Source: Paenibacillus sabuli (GTDB lineage: Bacteria > Bacillota > Bacilli > Paenibacillales > Paenibacillaceae). From it: 64,000 nucleotides of DNA. Every line of letters starts with the position of its first letter. Within the stretch, counting starts at the first letter, position 1. The translations under genes and the position numbers were made by a program. Shown here in pieces: positions 1 through 8,916 of the stretch. The stretch is taken from positions 19,510 through 83,509 of the forward strand of contig NZ_JACXIZ010000030.1 of assembly GCF_014705605.1 (NCBI RefSeq), given 5' to 3'. The notes beneath the pieces were generated by a model. That model made no database searches and had not been told where the DNA came from. It saw nothing but the letters and a program-made list of their open reading frames with translations.

Positions 1-280
1 CTGCAAATGTCGAGTCGCTCTGAAATTGAATGCAGTGTCGCAGGCCCGTGTATCCGGATCGGTTTTGTGCAAAAAGAGGCACGCAAACGTTCGGCTCAAA
101 CCAAGCGGGTCATTGTTAGCAAGTAATAGTAATCGATTACTTTATGGGAGGAAGATGTGCATACTTCAAAAGATTTAGACAGAAAATATTGTGAATCATT
201 GGTTTTCTTGTCCCCAGTCGAGTGTCTTCCCAGCAAAATGCAACCTCATTTTTTTCATTCGCACAACGGGAGGTTCGGGT
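1..280 (+). promoter_or_regulatory. Upstream region of sugar importer 1 operon
   Basis: No gene can be assigned with confidence. Frame 1 is open from the window edge to a TAA at 124-126 and could be the last codons of an upstream gene, but the peptide is not recognisable. AGTAATCGATTACT at 128-141 is a perfect palindrome. GGGAGGAAG at 146-154 is a strong ribosome-binding sequence directly in front of an ATG at 155 that opens only a 7-residue peptide ending at TAG 176-178; whether this is a leader peptide or chance is unknown. The true gene start at 281 has its own GGGAGG. Confidence 0.4.
128..141. promoter_or_regulatory. Perfect palindrome, candidate LacI-family operator
   Basis: AGTAATCGATTACT is fully self-complementary with a central CG, the usual form of operators bound by LacI/GalR-family repressors. 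It lies 140 bases before the binding-protein gene, where an operator for a sugar importer would be expected. The regulator is not in the window, so its identity is open. Confidence 0.45.
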
Positions 281-1930
281 ATGAAACGCATATGGAAAAT
301 GCCGAAAATGTTTATTCTTATGCTCGCGTTGACACTGGCCGTCATTGGTTGCAGCGCCAACGAAACGGAATCGCCGAATTCAAATCAGGCAGAAGGCAAT
401 ACGCAAAACGACGGAAACAGCGGGGAAACGTCGGGCTCGATCGCGAACGGCGACGTCACGCTGTCGGTCGGCACCAACGACAACTATTACACGCCCAAAA
501 GTCTGACAAGCGGTTTGCCGGTCTGGCAAGAGATCGAGAAGAAGACCGGCGTCAAGATCGATTGGGACGTCGTGCCGGCCTCGCAATACGCGCAGACAAT
601 GAAGGTGCGCGTCGCCGCAGCCCAGGATCTGCCGGACATCCTGAACGCCCCGGAGGGCGATCCGATCAAGCTCGCCGATCAGGGCATCCTGATTCCGCTG
701 GACGAGCTGATCGAGGCGCATGCGCCGAACATCACCCGGTTTTTTGAAGACTATCCCGAGCTCAAAAGTCTGATGACCGCGCCGGACGGGCATATCTATG
801 CGATCTCGTCGGTGACCAGCGGCGCTGCAAAGACCGACCCGTACGCGCTCATCTTGAATCGGCGCTGGCTGGATGCGCTCGGACTCGAGGAGCCGACCAC
901 TCTGGACGAATGGCATCGCGTGTTCAAGGCCTTCAAGGAGCAGGATCCCAACGGCAACGGGCAAGCCGACGAAATTCCGTTCTCGCCGCGTTATGCCACT
1001 CGCGACCTGGGTCTGTTCGGCAGCGCGCTCGGCCTGCATATGTTCTACAGCTCGGGCTATGCCCCCAATGCGCAGGGCGAGATGGAATTCCAGTGGATGA
1101 AGGACGAAGCGAAGGAACTGATCGAATGGTCGCACCAGCTCTACGAGGAAGGTCTGATCGATCCGGAATTCGCCAGCTTCAACGAGGAGCAATTCAATTC
1201 CAAGTTTTCGCGCGACATGATCGGCGCTACCAGCGGATTCCTCGCCAATACCGCCAACTTCGCGACGTTGCAAGCCGACAACGGCATTGCTTCGCCGGAC
1301 TGGATGATCACGGTGCCGCCGACCGGTGAAGCCTCCGAGCCCTTCTATGAAGAATACGGTCCGCTGAGCGGCTGGTTCGGCATCACTTCCAGCGCGGACA
1401 ACCCGGAAGCGGCGATCAAGTGGCTGGATTACGTCTATGCCAGCGAGGAAGGCTCGCGGTACATGGCCTTCGGCATCGAAGGGCAGAGCTACGAGATGGT
1501 GGACGGCAAGCCGCAATTCACCGAATGGACGATGAATAATCCCGACGGACTGGACTTCACTGCGGCGCTGCGCTCGCTCGGCGCATTCCCGACCGTGCCG
1601 TGGATTCGCGCTACCGAGGGCTATCTGTCCGATCAGCCTGCGGCCATCATGGCATACAAGCCCGATCTGAAGGCGCAGGCGGAGCATGTCGAATCGTATC
1701 TGATCCCGGCGACGCCGCTCGGCCTGCCTTCGGTCGAGGAGAACGAGCGTCTCACCACGCTCCAGACCGACATCAACACGTACCTGCAGGAGAATCTCGT
1801 GCAGTTCGTCATGGGCTCCAAGCCGATCGACTGGGACAAATTCCGCAGCGATCTGAACGGCCTCGGCATCGAAGAGGTCGTCGCCATCAAGCAAGCCCAG
1901 TACGACCGCTTCCAGGAAGCGCTGCAATAA
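281..1930 (+). CDS. Sugar ABC importer 1, solute-binding lipoprotein
   Basis: Predicted lipoprotein (549 residues) that captures a sugar or oligosaccharide outside the membrane and delivers it to the two permeases encoded next. ATG 281 is preferred over GTG 191: GGGAGG lies 6 bases upstream and the first residues form a lipoprotein signal, basic MKRIW, hydrophobic core, then LAVIGC with Cys24 as the lipidated residue. After a Ser/Asn/Gly-rich linker, the segment WQEIEKKTGVKIDWDVVPA is typical of LplA/LipO-type binding proteins of Paenibacillus. The gene heads a unit with 2061 and 2996. No regulator or ATPase gene is adjacent. The family is clear; the substrate cannot be read from sequence. 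Confidence 0.9.
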   Translation: MKRIWKMPKMFILMLALTLAVIGCSANETESPNSNQAEGNTQNDGNSGETSGSIANGDVTLSVGTNDNYYTPKSLTSGLPVWQEIEKKTGVKIDWDVVPASQYAQTMKVRVAAAQDLPDILNAPEGDPIKLADQGILIPLDELIEAHAPNITRFFEDYPELKSLMTAPDGHIYAISSVTSGAAKTDPYALILNRRWLDALGLEEPTTLDEWHRVFKAFKEQDPNGNGQADEIPFSPRYATRDLGLFGSALGLHMFYSSGYAPNAQGEMEFQWMKDEAKELIEWSHQLYEEGLIDPEFASFNEEQFNSKFSRDMIGATSGFLANTANFATLQADNGIASPDWMITVPPTGEASEPFYEEYGPLSGWFGITSSADNPEAAIKWLDYVYASEEGSRYMAFGIEGQSYEMVDGKPQFTEWTMNNPDGLDFTAALRSLGAFPTVPWIRATEGYLSDQPAAIMAYKPDLKAQAEHVESYLIPATPLGLPSVEENERLTTLQTDINTYLQENLVQFVMGSKPIDWDKFRSDLNGLGIEEVVAIKQAQYDRFQEALQ

Positions 1931-2060
1931 GTCGTTCGCTGGTCTAATCGGGCATCGGGCCGGCGCGAGCCGGACCGATGCCCGAACGGCGCGGCCGCAT
2001 GGCCGGCTCGCGCCGGGCCATTACTGCCGCTGCCAGGCCGAACGGGAGGGGGACCCGCCT

Positions 2061-2978
2061 ATGATAAGACAAGCTGCAATCGTGCTTTCCCGTGTGCGGC
2101 GAGACTGGATTTTGCTGCTGATTGCACTGCCGCCCATTTTGTATTATGTGATCTTTCATTACATTCCAATGTATGGCATCCTGATTGCGTTCAAGGATTT
2201 CAGACCGATCGAAGGCATTCTTGGCAGCCCGTGGGCAGGCTTCAAGTATTTCGAGCAATTTTTCAACTCGATTTATTTTTGGCGGCTGATCCGCAATACG
2301 CTGCTGCTCAGCCTGTATTCGCTGCTATGGGGCTTTTCCATGCCGATCCTGTTCGCGGTGCTGCTCAGCGAGCTGCGCAATCCGTGGTTCAAAAAAACGG
2401 TGCAGACGGCCAGCTACCTGCCGCATTTTATTTCCATCGCGGTCGTTGCGGGGATGATCGTCACCTTCACGTCGCCCGTCGACGGCCTCATCAACCAGTT
2501 GCTCGGCCTGCTTGGCATCGCGCCGATTAACTTTCTCGCCGAAGCGGGCTGGTTCCGCACGATCTTCGTCTCGTCCAACATCTGGCAGAGCTTCGGCTGG
2601 GAGTCGATCATCTACATCGCCGCTATCGCCGGCATCAATCCGCATCTGTACGAGGCGGCCGAGATGGACGGCGCCCGGCGCTGGCAGAAGATTCGCCACA
2701 TTACGTTGCCCGGGATCGCGCCGACGATCGTCATCCTGCTGATCCTCAATATCGGCAATCTGATGTCGGTCGGATTCGAAAAGGTGCTGCTGCTCTACAA
2801 TCCGGCGACCTACGAGACGGCGGATATCATCGGCACGTTCGTGTACCGGCGCGGCATACAGAACGCCGAGTTCAGCTATGGCGCGGCGATCAGTCTGTTC
2901 AACAACGTCATCAATATTGCGCTGCTGCTCATCGCCAATTACACGAGCCGCAAGACGTCGGAGACTTCACTATGGTAA
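2061..2978 (+). CDS. Sugar ABC importer 1, permease (LplB type)
   Basis: Inner-membrane permease of 305 residues with about six hydrophobic segments, beginning DWILLLIALPPILYYVIFHY. The cytoplasmic EAA loop that contacts the ATPase reads YEAAEMDGA at about residue 197 and is followed by the usual LPGIAPTIVIL. The N-terminal IPMYGILIAFKDF is diagnostic of the LplB branch of carbohydrate permeases. The start at ATG 2061 is supported by GGGAGGGGGA just upstream. It lies 130 bases after the binding protein and 17 bases before the partner permease, so the three are probably co-transcribed. Confidence 0.93.
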   Translation: MIRQAAIVLSRVRRDWILLLIALPPILYYVIFHYIPMYGILIAFKDFRPIEGILGSPWAGFKYFEQFFNSIYFWRLIRNTLLLSLYSLLWGFSMPILFAVLLSELRNPWFKKTVQTASYLPHFISIAVVAGMIVTFTSPVDGLINQLLGLLGIAPINFLAEAGWFRTIFVSSNIWQSFGWESIIYIAAIAGINPHLYEAAEMDGARRWQKIRHITLPGIAPTIVILLILNIGNLMSVGFEKVLLLYNPATYETADIIGTFVYRRGIQNAEFSYGAAISLFNNVINIALLLIANYTSRKTSETSLW

Positions 2979-2995
2979 AGCGAGGTGCTGTCTAA

Positions 2996-3877
2996 ATGCC
3001 CTACCATCGCAAAGGCTTGGGGGAACGCGTATCCGACGGCGTCATCGTGCTGACCATGTGGCTGGCGCTGGCAGTGACGCTGTATCCGTTCCTTTATATC
3101 ATCAGCATGTCCATCAGCGATCCGGTCAATGTCGTCAACAAGTCGGTGTGGCTGTTGCCCAAGGGCTTGTCCGGAGAAGCGTACGTGCGCGTATTTGCCA
3201 ACCCCGACCTGTGGCAGTCCTATGGCAATACCGTGTTTTACACGGTGGCCGGCACGGCGCTCAATGTGGCGCTGACGATCATGGCGGCCTACCCGCTCTC
3301 GATTCGCAATTTCATTATACGCAAGCCGATGATGATTTTTATCGTGCTGACGATGTTTTTTACCGGCGGACTCGTGCCGATGTTCATCCTCGTGCAGGAG
3401 CTGGGCATCTACAATACGCGCTGGGCCATCCTGCTGCCGACGGCGATCAGCGCCTTCAATGTCATCATTGCGCGCACGTTTTTCCAGGGCATTCCGGAAG
3501 GGCTGCACGAATCGGCCAAGCTCGACGGCGCCAATGACGCCGTCATCCTGGTGCGCATCGTGCTGCCGCTGTGCAAGCCCATATTGGCGGTATTGACGCT
3601 CTTCTATGCCGTCTCGCACTGGAACAGCTTCATGCCGGCGCTGCTCTACTTGTCCGATTCCAGCCTGCAGCCGCTGTCGCTGTATCTGATCAAGGTGTTG
3701 ATTCAGAACGACACCAACATGCTCGAGGGCATGATGGAGCAATCCGCACGCTCGCTCTATGCGGTGCAGATCAAGTATGCGATCATCGTCGTAGCAGTGC
3801 TGCCGATCGTCGTCATTTATCCATTTTTGCAGAAGTATTTCGTCAAGGGCGTGCTCATCGGCTCGCTCAAGGAATAG
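2996..3877 (+). CDS. Sugar ABC importer 1, second permease (YtcP type)
   Basis: Second permease (293 residues), the usual partner of an LplB-type subunit. The N-terminus contains LYPFLYIISMSISDPVNV, the EAA loop reads ESAKLDGAND near residue 171, and the protein ends in the family signature YPFLQKYFVKGVLIGSLKE. Start at ATG 2996 with a modest upstream GAGG. Importer 1 ends here: no ATP-binding gene follows, which is normal for these systems in Bacilli, where one MsmX-type ATPase serves several importers. Confidence 0.93.
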   Translation: MPYHRKGLGERVSDGVIVLTMWLALAVTLYPFLYIISMSISDPVNVVNKSVWLLPKGLSGEAYVRVFANPDLWQSYGNTVFYTVAGTALNVALTIMAAYPLSIRNFIIRKPMMIFIVLTMFFTGGLVPMFILVQELGIYNTRWAILLPTAISAFNVIIARTFFQGIPEGLHESAKLDGANDAVILVRIVLPLCKPILAVLTLFYAVSHWNSFMPALLYLSDSSLQPLSLYLIKVLIQNDTNMLEGMMEQSARSLYAVQIKYAIIVVAVLPIVVIYPFLQKYFVKGVLIGSLKE

Positions 3878-3952
3878 AGCGCTGGCGCATGGTACGTCTC
3901 CGCGCTAATGGGCATATGCTGTGACATCAGCCAAGGAAAGGAATGGTGTCAC

Positions 3953-4828
3953 ATGATTCAGAGCGCGCCTGCAGGTGTGCCATACGGGTATGGCGGCTAC
4001 GCGTCATATCCAGTCATGCCGGGCAATTGGCCGGGCGTGGAGATTGCGGCCGTCTTGAACGGCATCCGGCGGGAGGCCGCCGCCGCCGGGCTATACGAAC
4101 GACTGGTCGAGCTGGCGCCCGACCGGGAGCAGCGCGAGGGGCTGCAGCTGGCACTGGCGTGCAAGCAGGGGCAATTGCTGCGCTTCATCGGGCTGTACCG
4201 CGGCTTAACGGGTCAGGAGCCGGTGTATGCGGTCGAGCCGATCCCGTTCGCGGATTATCGCGACGGTCTGGCCAAGGCGGGCGCGATCGGCGCAGCCGGC
4301 TACGAAGACTACCGGCTCGGCGGCTGGGGCGGCGCATACGGCTATCTCCAGCACGCGTTCCGTCAAGCGACCCTGAGCGAGCAGCAGCATATGGAGCTGC
4401 TGCGCGGCCTCGGCCAGCCGGCAATCAAGGACTACGGTCCGCAGCCGCTCGTGATCGACATCGAAGAGGTCACCGAGCGCAACGACACGTATCGGACAGC
4501 GATCTGGACAGGCGAGCATCTGCAGGTCACGGTGATGAGCATTGATCCCGGCGCTGATATCGGACTGGAGGTTCACCCGCATACGGATCAGTTCATCCGC
4601 CTTGAGGAAGGGGAGGGACTGGTCGAGATGGGCAAGACCAAGGATAACCTGACCTTCCGGCAGAAGGCCGGCGAGGACGACGCGGTCATGATCCCCGCAG
4701 GCACCTGGCACAATGTGACCAACACCGGCGACAAGCCGATGAAGGTCTACGTCATCTATGCGCCGCCCCAGCATCCGCGCGGCACGGTGCATCGCACCAA
4801 GGCCGACGCCATGGCAGCGGAGAGTTAA
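3953..4828 (+). CDS. Cupin-domain protein with ferritin-like N-terminal region
   Basis: A 291-residue protein. The C-terminal third is a cupin: VHPHTDQFIRLEEGEG gives the two His and the Glu of cupin motif 1, and MIPAGTWHNVTNTGD the His of motif 2, so a bound divalent metal is likely. The N-terminal half is helical, with residues such as LYERLVELAPDREQREGLQL resembling short ferritin/rubrerythrin-like segments. ATG 3953 is chosen because AAGGAAAGG precedes it; an upstream in-frame ATG at 3908 has no such signal. It follows importer 1 by 75 bases and may be co-transcribed or independent. Reaction unknown. Confidence 0.75.
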   Translation: MIQSAPAGVPYGYGGYASYPVMPGNWPGVEIAAVLNGIRREAAAAGLYERLVELAPDREQREGLQLALACKQGQLLRFIGLYRGLTGQEPVYAVEPIPFADYRDGLAKAGAIGAAGYEDYRLGGWGGAYGYLQHAFRQATLSEQQHMELLRGLGQPAIKDYGPQPLVIDIEEVTERNDTYRTAIWTGEHLQVTVMSIDPGADIGLEVHPHTDQFIRLEEGEGLVEMGKTKDNLTFRQKAGEDDAVMIPAGTWHNVTNTGDKPMKVYVIYAPPQHPRGTVHRTKADAMAAES

Positions 4829-5030
4829 TCCTGCAGCACCGCTTCAAGCGTGATTTTGTGTTCCGTCCCGGAGATGTCTCCTGTCCGCTCATGCTTGGCG
4901 CAGTCTTTCGACCGCGACCGGGCTGCTTTGCGGTTGTCCCTATAATCCCCGAATCGTGCTATACTAGTGCAATACGCGGCGGCGTTGTACGATGCGGCGC
5001 GCAAGCTAGGAACGAAAGGGGAACGGGCAT

Positions 5031-6014
5031 ATGCGCAAACGAAAGCTGGGCAATACCGGAATCGAGGTATCCCCGATTGCCGTCGGCTGCTGGGCCTTTG
5101 CCGGAGGCAAGCTCTGGGGCGATCAGGACGAAGCCGAATCCGCCGGGGCGGTACATGCGGCGCTCGACGCCGGCCTGCAGTTTTTTGATACGGCGGAAGG
5201 CTACGGCGACGGCCACTCGGAGGAGGTGCTCGGACGCGCGCTGCTCGGCAGACGGGAGCAGGCGGTCATCGCGACCAAGGTAAGCCCGGGCCATCTGGCC
5301 AAGGCCGAGGTGATCGCAGCGTGCGAGCGCAGTCTGCGAAGGCTGCAGACCGATTACATCGATCTGTACCAGGTGCATTGGCCGAATCGCGAGGTACCGC
5401 TGTCCGAGACGCTGGAAGCGCTCACGCTGCTGGAGCAGCAAGGCAAGATTCGCGCTGCGGGCGTATGTAATTTCGGCGCCGTCGATCTGGGCGAGGCGCT
5501 GCAGCATCGCGCCCTGGCGAGCAATCAGATCATATACAGCCTGCTCTGGCGTGCGGTTGAGTACGAGGTCCAGCCGCTCTGCGAGCAAGAGGGAGTCGGC
5601 CTGCTCTGCTACAGCCCGCTTGCACAGGGCTTGCTCGGCGGCAAGTATACCGCCATCGACCAGTTTCCCGAGGAGCGGATGCGGACCAAGCATTTCGCCT
5701 CCTCGCGCGCGGCGGCGCCGCATCATGAGCCGGGGCTGGAGGCAGAGACATTCGCCGCGGTTCGCGCGATTGCGCAGCTGTGCGAGGAGATCGGCCAGCC
5801 GATGAACAAGGTCGCGCTGGCCTGGCTGCTGCATCAGCCCGGCGTGGCGTCCGTGCTGGGCGGCGTGCGCAATCGCGAGCAAGCCTTGTCCAACGCGGCG
5901 GCGGCATCGCTGGAGCTGAGCCCGGACTTCCTGCGGCGGCTCGACGCGATTACCGCCGAGGTCAAGCAGGGGCTGGGGCCGGATCTCGATTTCACCGGCT
6001 ACCGGGTTCGCTGA
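5031..6014 (+). CDS. Aldo/keto reductase
   Basis: NAD(P)H-dependent oxidoreductase of the aldo/keto reductase family, 327 residues, full length. The catalytic tetrad is visible: Asp53 and Tyr58 in FDTAEGYGDG, Lys83 in IATKVSPGH and His116 in DLYQVHWPN. The N-terminus RKLGNTGIEVSPIAVGCW is the common family start. The C-terminal cofactor region includes VASVLGGVRNREQ. Start supported by AACGAAAGGGGA upstream of ATG 5031. It stands alone between the cupin gene and a degenerate region; the substrate (aldehyde, ketone or sugar) cannot be deduced. Confidence 0.92.
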   Translation: MRKRKLGNTGIEVSPIAVGCWAFAGGKLWGDQDEAESAGAVHAALDAGLQFFDTAEGYGDGHSEEVLGRALLGRREQAVIATKVSPGHLAKAEVIAACERSLRRLQTDYIDLYQVHWPNREVPLSETLEALTLLEQQGKIRAAGVCNFGAVDLGEALQHRALASNQIIYSLLWRAVEYEVQPLCEQEGVGLLCYSPLAQGLLGGKYTAIDQFPEERMRTKHFASSRAAAPHHEPGLEAETFAAVRAIAQLCEEIGQPMNKVALAWLLHQPGVASVLGGVRNREQALSNAAAASLELSPDFLRRLDAITAEVKQGLGPDLDFTGYRVR

Positions 6015-6040
6015 GCGGCGGCAGAGGGGAGCGGACGAGC

Positions 6041-6544
6041 GTGGCGGCACGCGCGAGCGCGCCTTCGAGGAGCGGGAGGTGGCGTTCGTCGGCGATCCTG
6101 CTGGCGCGCCGCTATCGCGGCGGGCGCGTTTTTCGCCGCGGTCTGGCTTTTCTGGCAGATTATTTGACCGAGACGCATCCAGAAGTGCGCGAGATGCGGT
6201 TTGCCGCCTTGGCGAATAATGCCTATTTGTGCCGCAGATATGGCAAGTTTGCCCGAGAGCGGGGAAGACGGGACGGGACCATCGGTCCTGATATTGGGAA
6301 TGGAGGCGGATGGCATGGTCGGGAGAGTCCGGCGGCCGCTCAGGTCCAGTTCTGGCCCGGCGCCGGCCCGTCGCGGCTGCAGCGCCTCTGGGCCAAGCTG
6401 GCTGCGCTGCCCGGCGCGACCCGGACCGTCTATGAGGGACGCGTGCTGTACACGCTCCCGCTTGACGAGTTGGAGATGCTTGGCGCGCGGTATGCGGGCT
6501 TTTTAATTCAAGTTTACATACATTCTGTATGTATGTTAAAGTGA
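6041..6544 (+). pseudogene. Probable remnant of a GNAT acetyltransferase gene
   Basis: The frame opening at GTG 6041 (AGAGGGGA upstream) reads LAFLADYLTETHPEVREM, FAALANNAYLCRRYGKFARERG and GRRDG. This is the arrangement of the C-terminal half of GNAT N-acetyltransferases (helix after the acetyl-CoA loop, LANNA, Y-x-KFGF-RERGR). The acetyl-CoA loop itself is garbled (RYRGGRVFRRG rather than RGxGxG/A), the N-terminal half is missing, and the natural continuation VLILGMEAD appears in a different frame near 6285. I read it as a truncated, frameshifted remnant. A diverged real protein of 167 residues cannot be excluded. The rest of the 6015-6579 gap shows no other gene. Confidence 0.4.
6516..6536. 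promoter_or_regulatory. Inverted repeat, probable TetR operator
   Basis: ACATACATT-CTG-TATGTATGT: two 9-base arms that match as inverted repeats at 8 of 9 positions, separated by 3 bases. It lies about 45 bases before the VOC-protein gene, at the expected promoter (TTTACA at 6513-6518 could be the -35). The TetR-type regulator encoded just downstream is the natural candidate to bind here and control both genes. Confidence 0.6.
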
Positions 6545-6579
6545 AATTATCTTAAATCACAAGGAGGGTTCTTCACTGT

Positions 6580-7020
6580 ATGAAAATTAACAGTTATTAT
6601 CCCGTTATCATGACTGACGAGGTGTCCTTGACCGCGGAATTTTACAAAACGTATTTCGCTTTTGAAACGGTATTCGAGTCGGAATGGTATATTAGTCTCC
6701 GCATGGCGAGCGAATCGTTTGAATACGAGCTGGCCGTGCTGGACGCTTTCCATGCGACGGTGCCGGAGGGCTTCCGCGCCGGTACGCAGGGTCTAATCCT
6801 GAATTTTGAGGTCGAGGACGTGGACGTCGTATATGCGCGGCTCATCGAAGCGGCCGGACTTCCGCTGCGGCAGGAGATGCGTAATGAAGCGTTTGGCCAG
6901 CGCCACTTTCTCACCTCCGATCCGAGCGGCGTGCTGATCGATGTGATTCAGATCATACCGCCTACAGAGGAATTCTCCGAACACTACAACGAGCAAATAT
7001 GGGAAGCCGGCGCGGAGTAA
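6580..7020 (+). CDS. VOC-superfamily (glyoxalase/bleomycin-resistance-like) protein
   Basis: Small 146-residue protein of the vicinal-oxygen-chelate fold. It shows the typical order: [22 protein letters not shown], a middle strand [17 protein letters not shown], and the C-terminal [17 protein letters not shown]. Such proteins sequester or modify small toxic compounds, or act as metal-dependent lyases or dioxygenases. AAGGAGGG sits 11 bases before ATG 6580. It lies 58 bases before a TetR regulator and behind a palindromic operator, so it is probably part of an inducible detoxification unit. The ligand is unknown. Confidence 0.82.
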   Translation: MKINSYYPVIMTDEVSLTAEFYKTYFAFETVFESEWYISLRMASESFEYELAVLDAFHATVPEGFRAGTQGLILNFEVEDVDVVYARLIEAAGLPLRQEMRNEAFGQRHFLTSDPSGVLIDVIQIIPPTEEFSEHYNEQIWEAGAE

Positions 7021-7078
7021 GCACGTTAACGCATCCGTCTTGACAAGCACGCGTCGATTCTGACAAAGTGATAGGACG

Positions 7079-7723
7079 ATGAGGTTAGAATGGAGCGAAG
7101 ATGCGGCTATGAGAAGAAATCAAGCGGACACCTATGAGACGGTTAAGCGTCTGCTGCGCGTGGCCAGGAGGCATTTCGCGGCACACGGATATACAGCGGC
7201 GGCACTTGAATCCATTGCGGCCGAGGCCGACTTGACGCGGGGAGCATTGTATCATCATTTCCGCAGCAAGAAAGGGCTGTTCGCGGCCGTGATGGATCAA
7301 GTTCAGCAAGAAGTAGCCGACAGTGTGGAGCGGGAGGCGAAGCGTGGGAGCGAAGCGTGGGAACAACTGCGGCTAGGCTGTGCGGCATTCATCAGAGCAG
7401 CCGTGGCGCCGAACAATCGGCGGATCATGCTGATCGACGGACCGGCTGTGCTCGGCTGGGCGGCCTGGCGCGAACTGGACGAGCGGCATGCGATGCGACA
7501 TCTCGGCGAGCACCTGCAGACGATGCGGGAGCTGGGAGAGCTGCCTGAGGTGCAGCTAGCGCCGATGACGCATTTTTTGTCGGGTGCGCTCAACGAGATG
7601 ACGCTGTGGAATGCCGAGCACGCGGAACGGCCGGAAGCGATGGAGGAGACGATGCAGATGCTCGGACTGTTCCTGGAGGGCTTTCGCATGCGAATGAAGG
7701 CCGGACGCGACGGGAAGGAATAG
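7079..7723 (+). CDS. TetR/AcrR-family regulator
   Basis: One-component transcriptional regulator of 214 residues (or 204 if translation begins at ATG 7109, which has GGAG upstream). The N-terminal helix-turn-helix is clear: AAALESIAAEADLTRGALYHHFRSKKGLF split over residues about 38-66, with the invariant GALYHHF. The C-terminal part is the variable ligand-binding domain. It lies just after the VOC gene in the same direction; the imperfect palindrome at 6516-6536 is the likely operator, implying autoregulation of the pair. Confidence 0.9.
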   Translation: MRLEWSEDAAMRRNQADTYETVKRLLRVARRHFAAHGYTAAALESIAAEADLTRGALYHHFRSKKGLFAAVMDQVQQEVADSVEREAKRGSEAWEQLRLGCAAFIRAAVAPNNRRIMLIDGPAVLGWAAWRELDERHAMRHLGEHLQTMRELGELPEVQLAPMTHFLSGALNEMTLWNAEHAERPEAMEETMQMLGLFLEGFRMRMKAGRDGKE

Positions 7724-7819
7724 ATCGCTTCCGAAATATCGTGCACAGAAAGAGCCGAGTCTGGTCCGGTATTGCATGACGTGTCCCGAGAGCAGGTTAC
7801 CGGAGTGGCTCCTAACCGC

Positions 7820-8881
7820 TCAAGTGTCCAACGGACAATGGCTCGTACGCACCGTATCGCCGTCGCAGAACCCGCCCTGAATCTGAATGTGCTCATACGG
7901 CAGGCTCGGATTGGAGATGCGCCACAGCATCCGGTCGACGCCGCGGGCGCCGCTGTCGCGGACGAGCAGCTCGGGGCGGGTCAGACCGGGGAGCAGCCGG
8001 CTCGGCGCATGCTCGAGTCCGATCAGCGCATAGTCTGCGGGGATCGTGCGCCCCAGCGAGCGGCAGGCGTAGTAGACGGCGCCCAGATCGTGCTCGATCC
8101 CGACGAGCAAGGCCGTCGGGGCTTCTCGTACAAGCACGGCAGCCAATGCTTCGACATAGGCTTCGCCGGTATGCGAGCTGACCGTCATATGGTGCTCCGG
8201 CTGCGCCTCCAGGCCGGCGTCGCGCATCGCCTCGCAGAAGGCGTGCCAGCGCACGCGGAAGCCGCGATGATGCGTAATGTCTCCGATATAAAGGATCCGG
8301 CGATGTCCGCGCTCGACCAGGTAGCGCACCGACTGATGCACGGCCGTCGCCACATCCCAGACGACGCTGTCGACGAAGGTCGCCGGCGGCGGATAGTTCA
8401 ACAGGATGACGGGCTGCCGCAGGGCGAGCAGCCGGGCTTCGCTCGCGGCTTCGAGCAGCGGCGGGATGAAGAGGCCGTCGTGGTACGGCAAGCCGGCCCG
8501 CTCGACCCAGTCCTTGCCGTCCGCGACGCTATCCGCCTCGTGTGGCTCCGGCTCCATGACGGTCTCGAGCGCATGACCGAATTCGCCTAGCCGGGACTGT
8601 ATGCCGTCCAGCAGCTGGCGATGGATATTCCCGAAATGCCGGCGCGGCATGACGAAGGCGAAGCGCCGCGGCTGCGCGCTGTAGATCGGGATGCGCTCCG
8701 CGCGCAGCGCCCGCTCCTGCTCCTTGGTCCGGTAGCCGAGCCGGGCCGCCGCGGCCGCGACGGTCGCACGGGTGCGCTCGGACATGCCGGGCAGGCCCCG
8801 CAGCGCCTTGGATACGGTATGCGGACTCAGCCCAAGCTCTGCCGCGAGGGTGCGCAGCGTGATTTCCTTGCGATTGGCCAT
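7820..8881 (-). CDS. LacI-family regulator (module 1, paired with an FAD oxidoreductase)
   Basis: LacI/GalR-type repressor of 353 residues. The DNA-binding head is at the N-terminus: ITLRTLAAELGLSPHTVSKALRG followed by PGMSERTRATVAAAAARLGY. The rest is a sugar-binding periplasmic-like fold (ILLNYPPPATFVDSVVWDVA, GHRRILYIGD). ATG 8881 is chosen over the longer open frame because the HTH begins right there and GGAGGAGCAAGAGG precedes it. It is divergent from the FAD-dependent oxidoreductase at 9096, which it very likely controls. It closely resembles the second LacI at 57563-58570, which is paired with a similar oxidoreductase. Confidence 0.92.
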   Translation of the reverse strand: MANRKEITLRTLAAELGLSPHTVSKALRGLPGMSERTRATVAAAAARLGYRTKEQERALRAERIPIYSAQPRRFAFVMPRRHFGNIHRQLLDGIQSRLGEFGHALETVMEPEPHEADSVADGKDWVERAGLPYHDGLFIPPLLEAASEARLLALRQPVILLNYPPPATFVDSVVWDVATAVHQSVRYLVERGHRRILYIGDITHHRGFRVRWHAFCEAMRDAGLEAQPEHHMTVSSHTGEAYVEALAAVLVREAPTALLVGIEHDLGAVYYACRSLGRTIPADYALIGLEHAPSRLLPGLTRPELLVRDSGARGVDRMLWRISNPSLPYEHIQIQGGFCDGDTVRTSHCPLDT

Positions 8882-8916
8882 ACCTCTTGCTCCTCCGATC
8901 TGCGCTGGACTGCCTC

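Noticed and set aside
157..747. ORF after the strong GGGAGGAAG at 146-154
   Set aside because: The peptide past 280 is a frame shadow of the binding-protein gene (Arg-rich, no motif). Only the regulatory interpretation of the upstream signal is kept.
4934..4965. TTGTCC and TATACT as promoter of the aldo/keto reductase gene
   Set aside because: The spacer is 20 bases and a competing TATAAT lies between; not clear enough to annotate.
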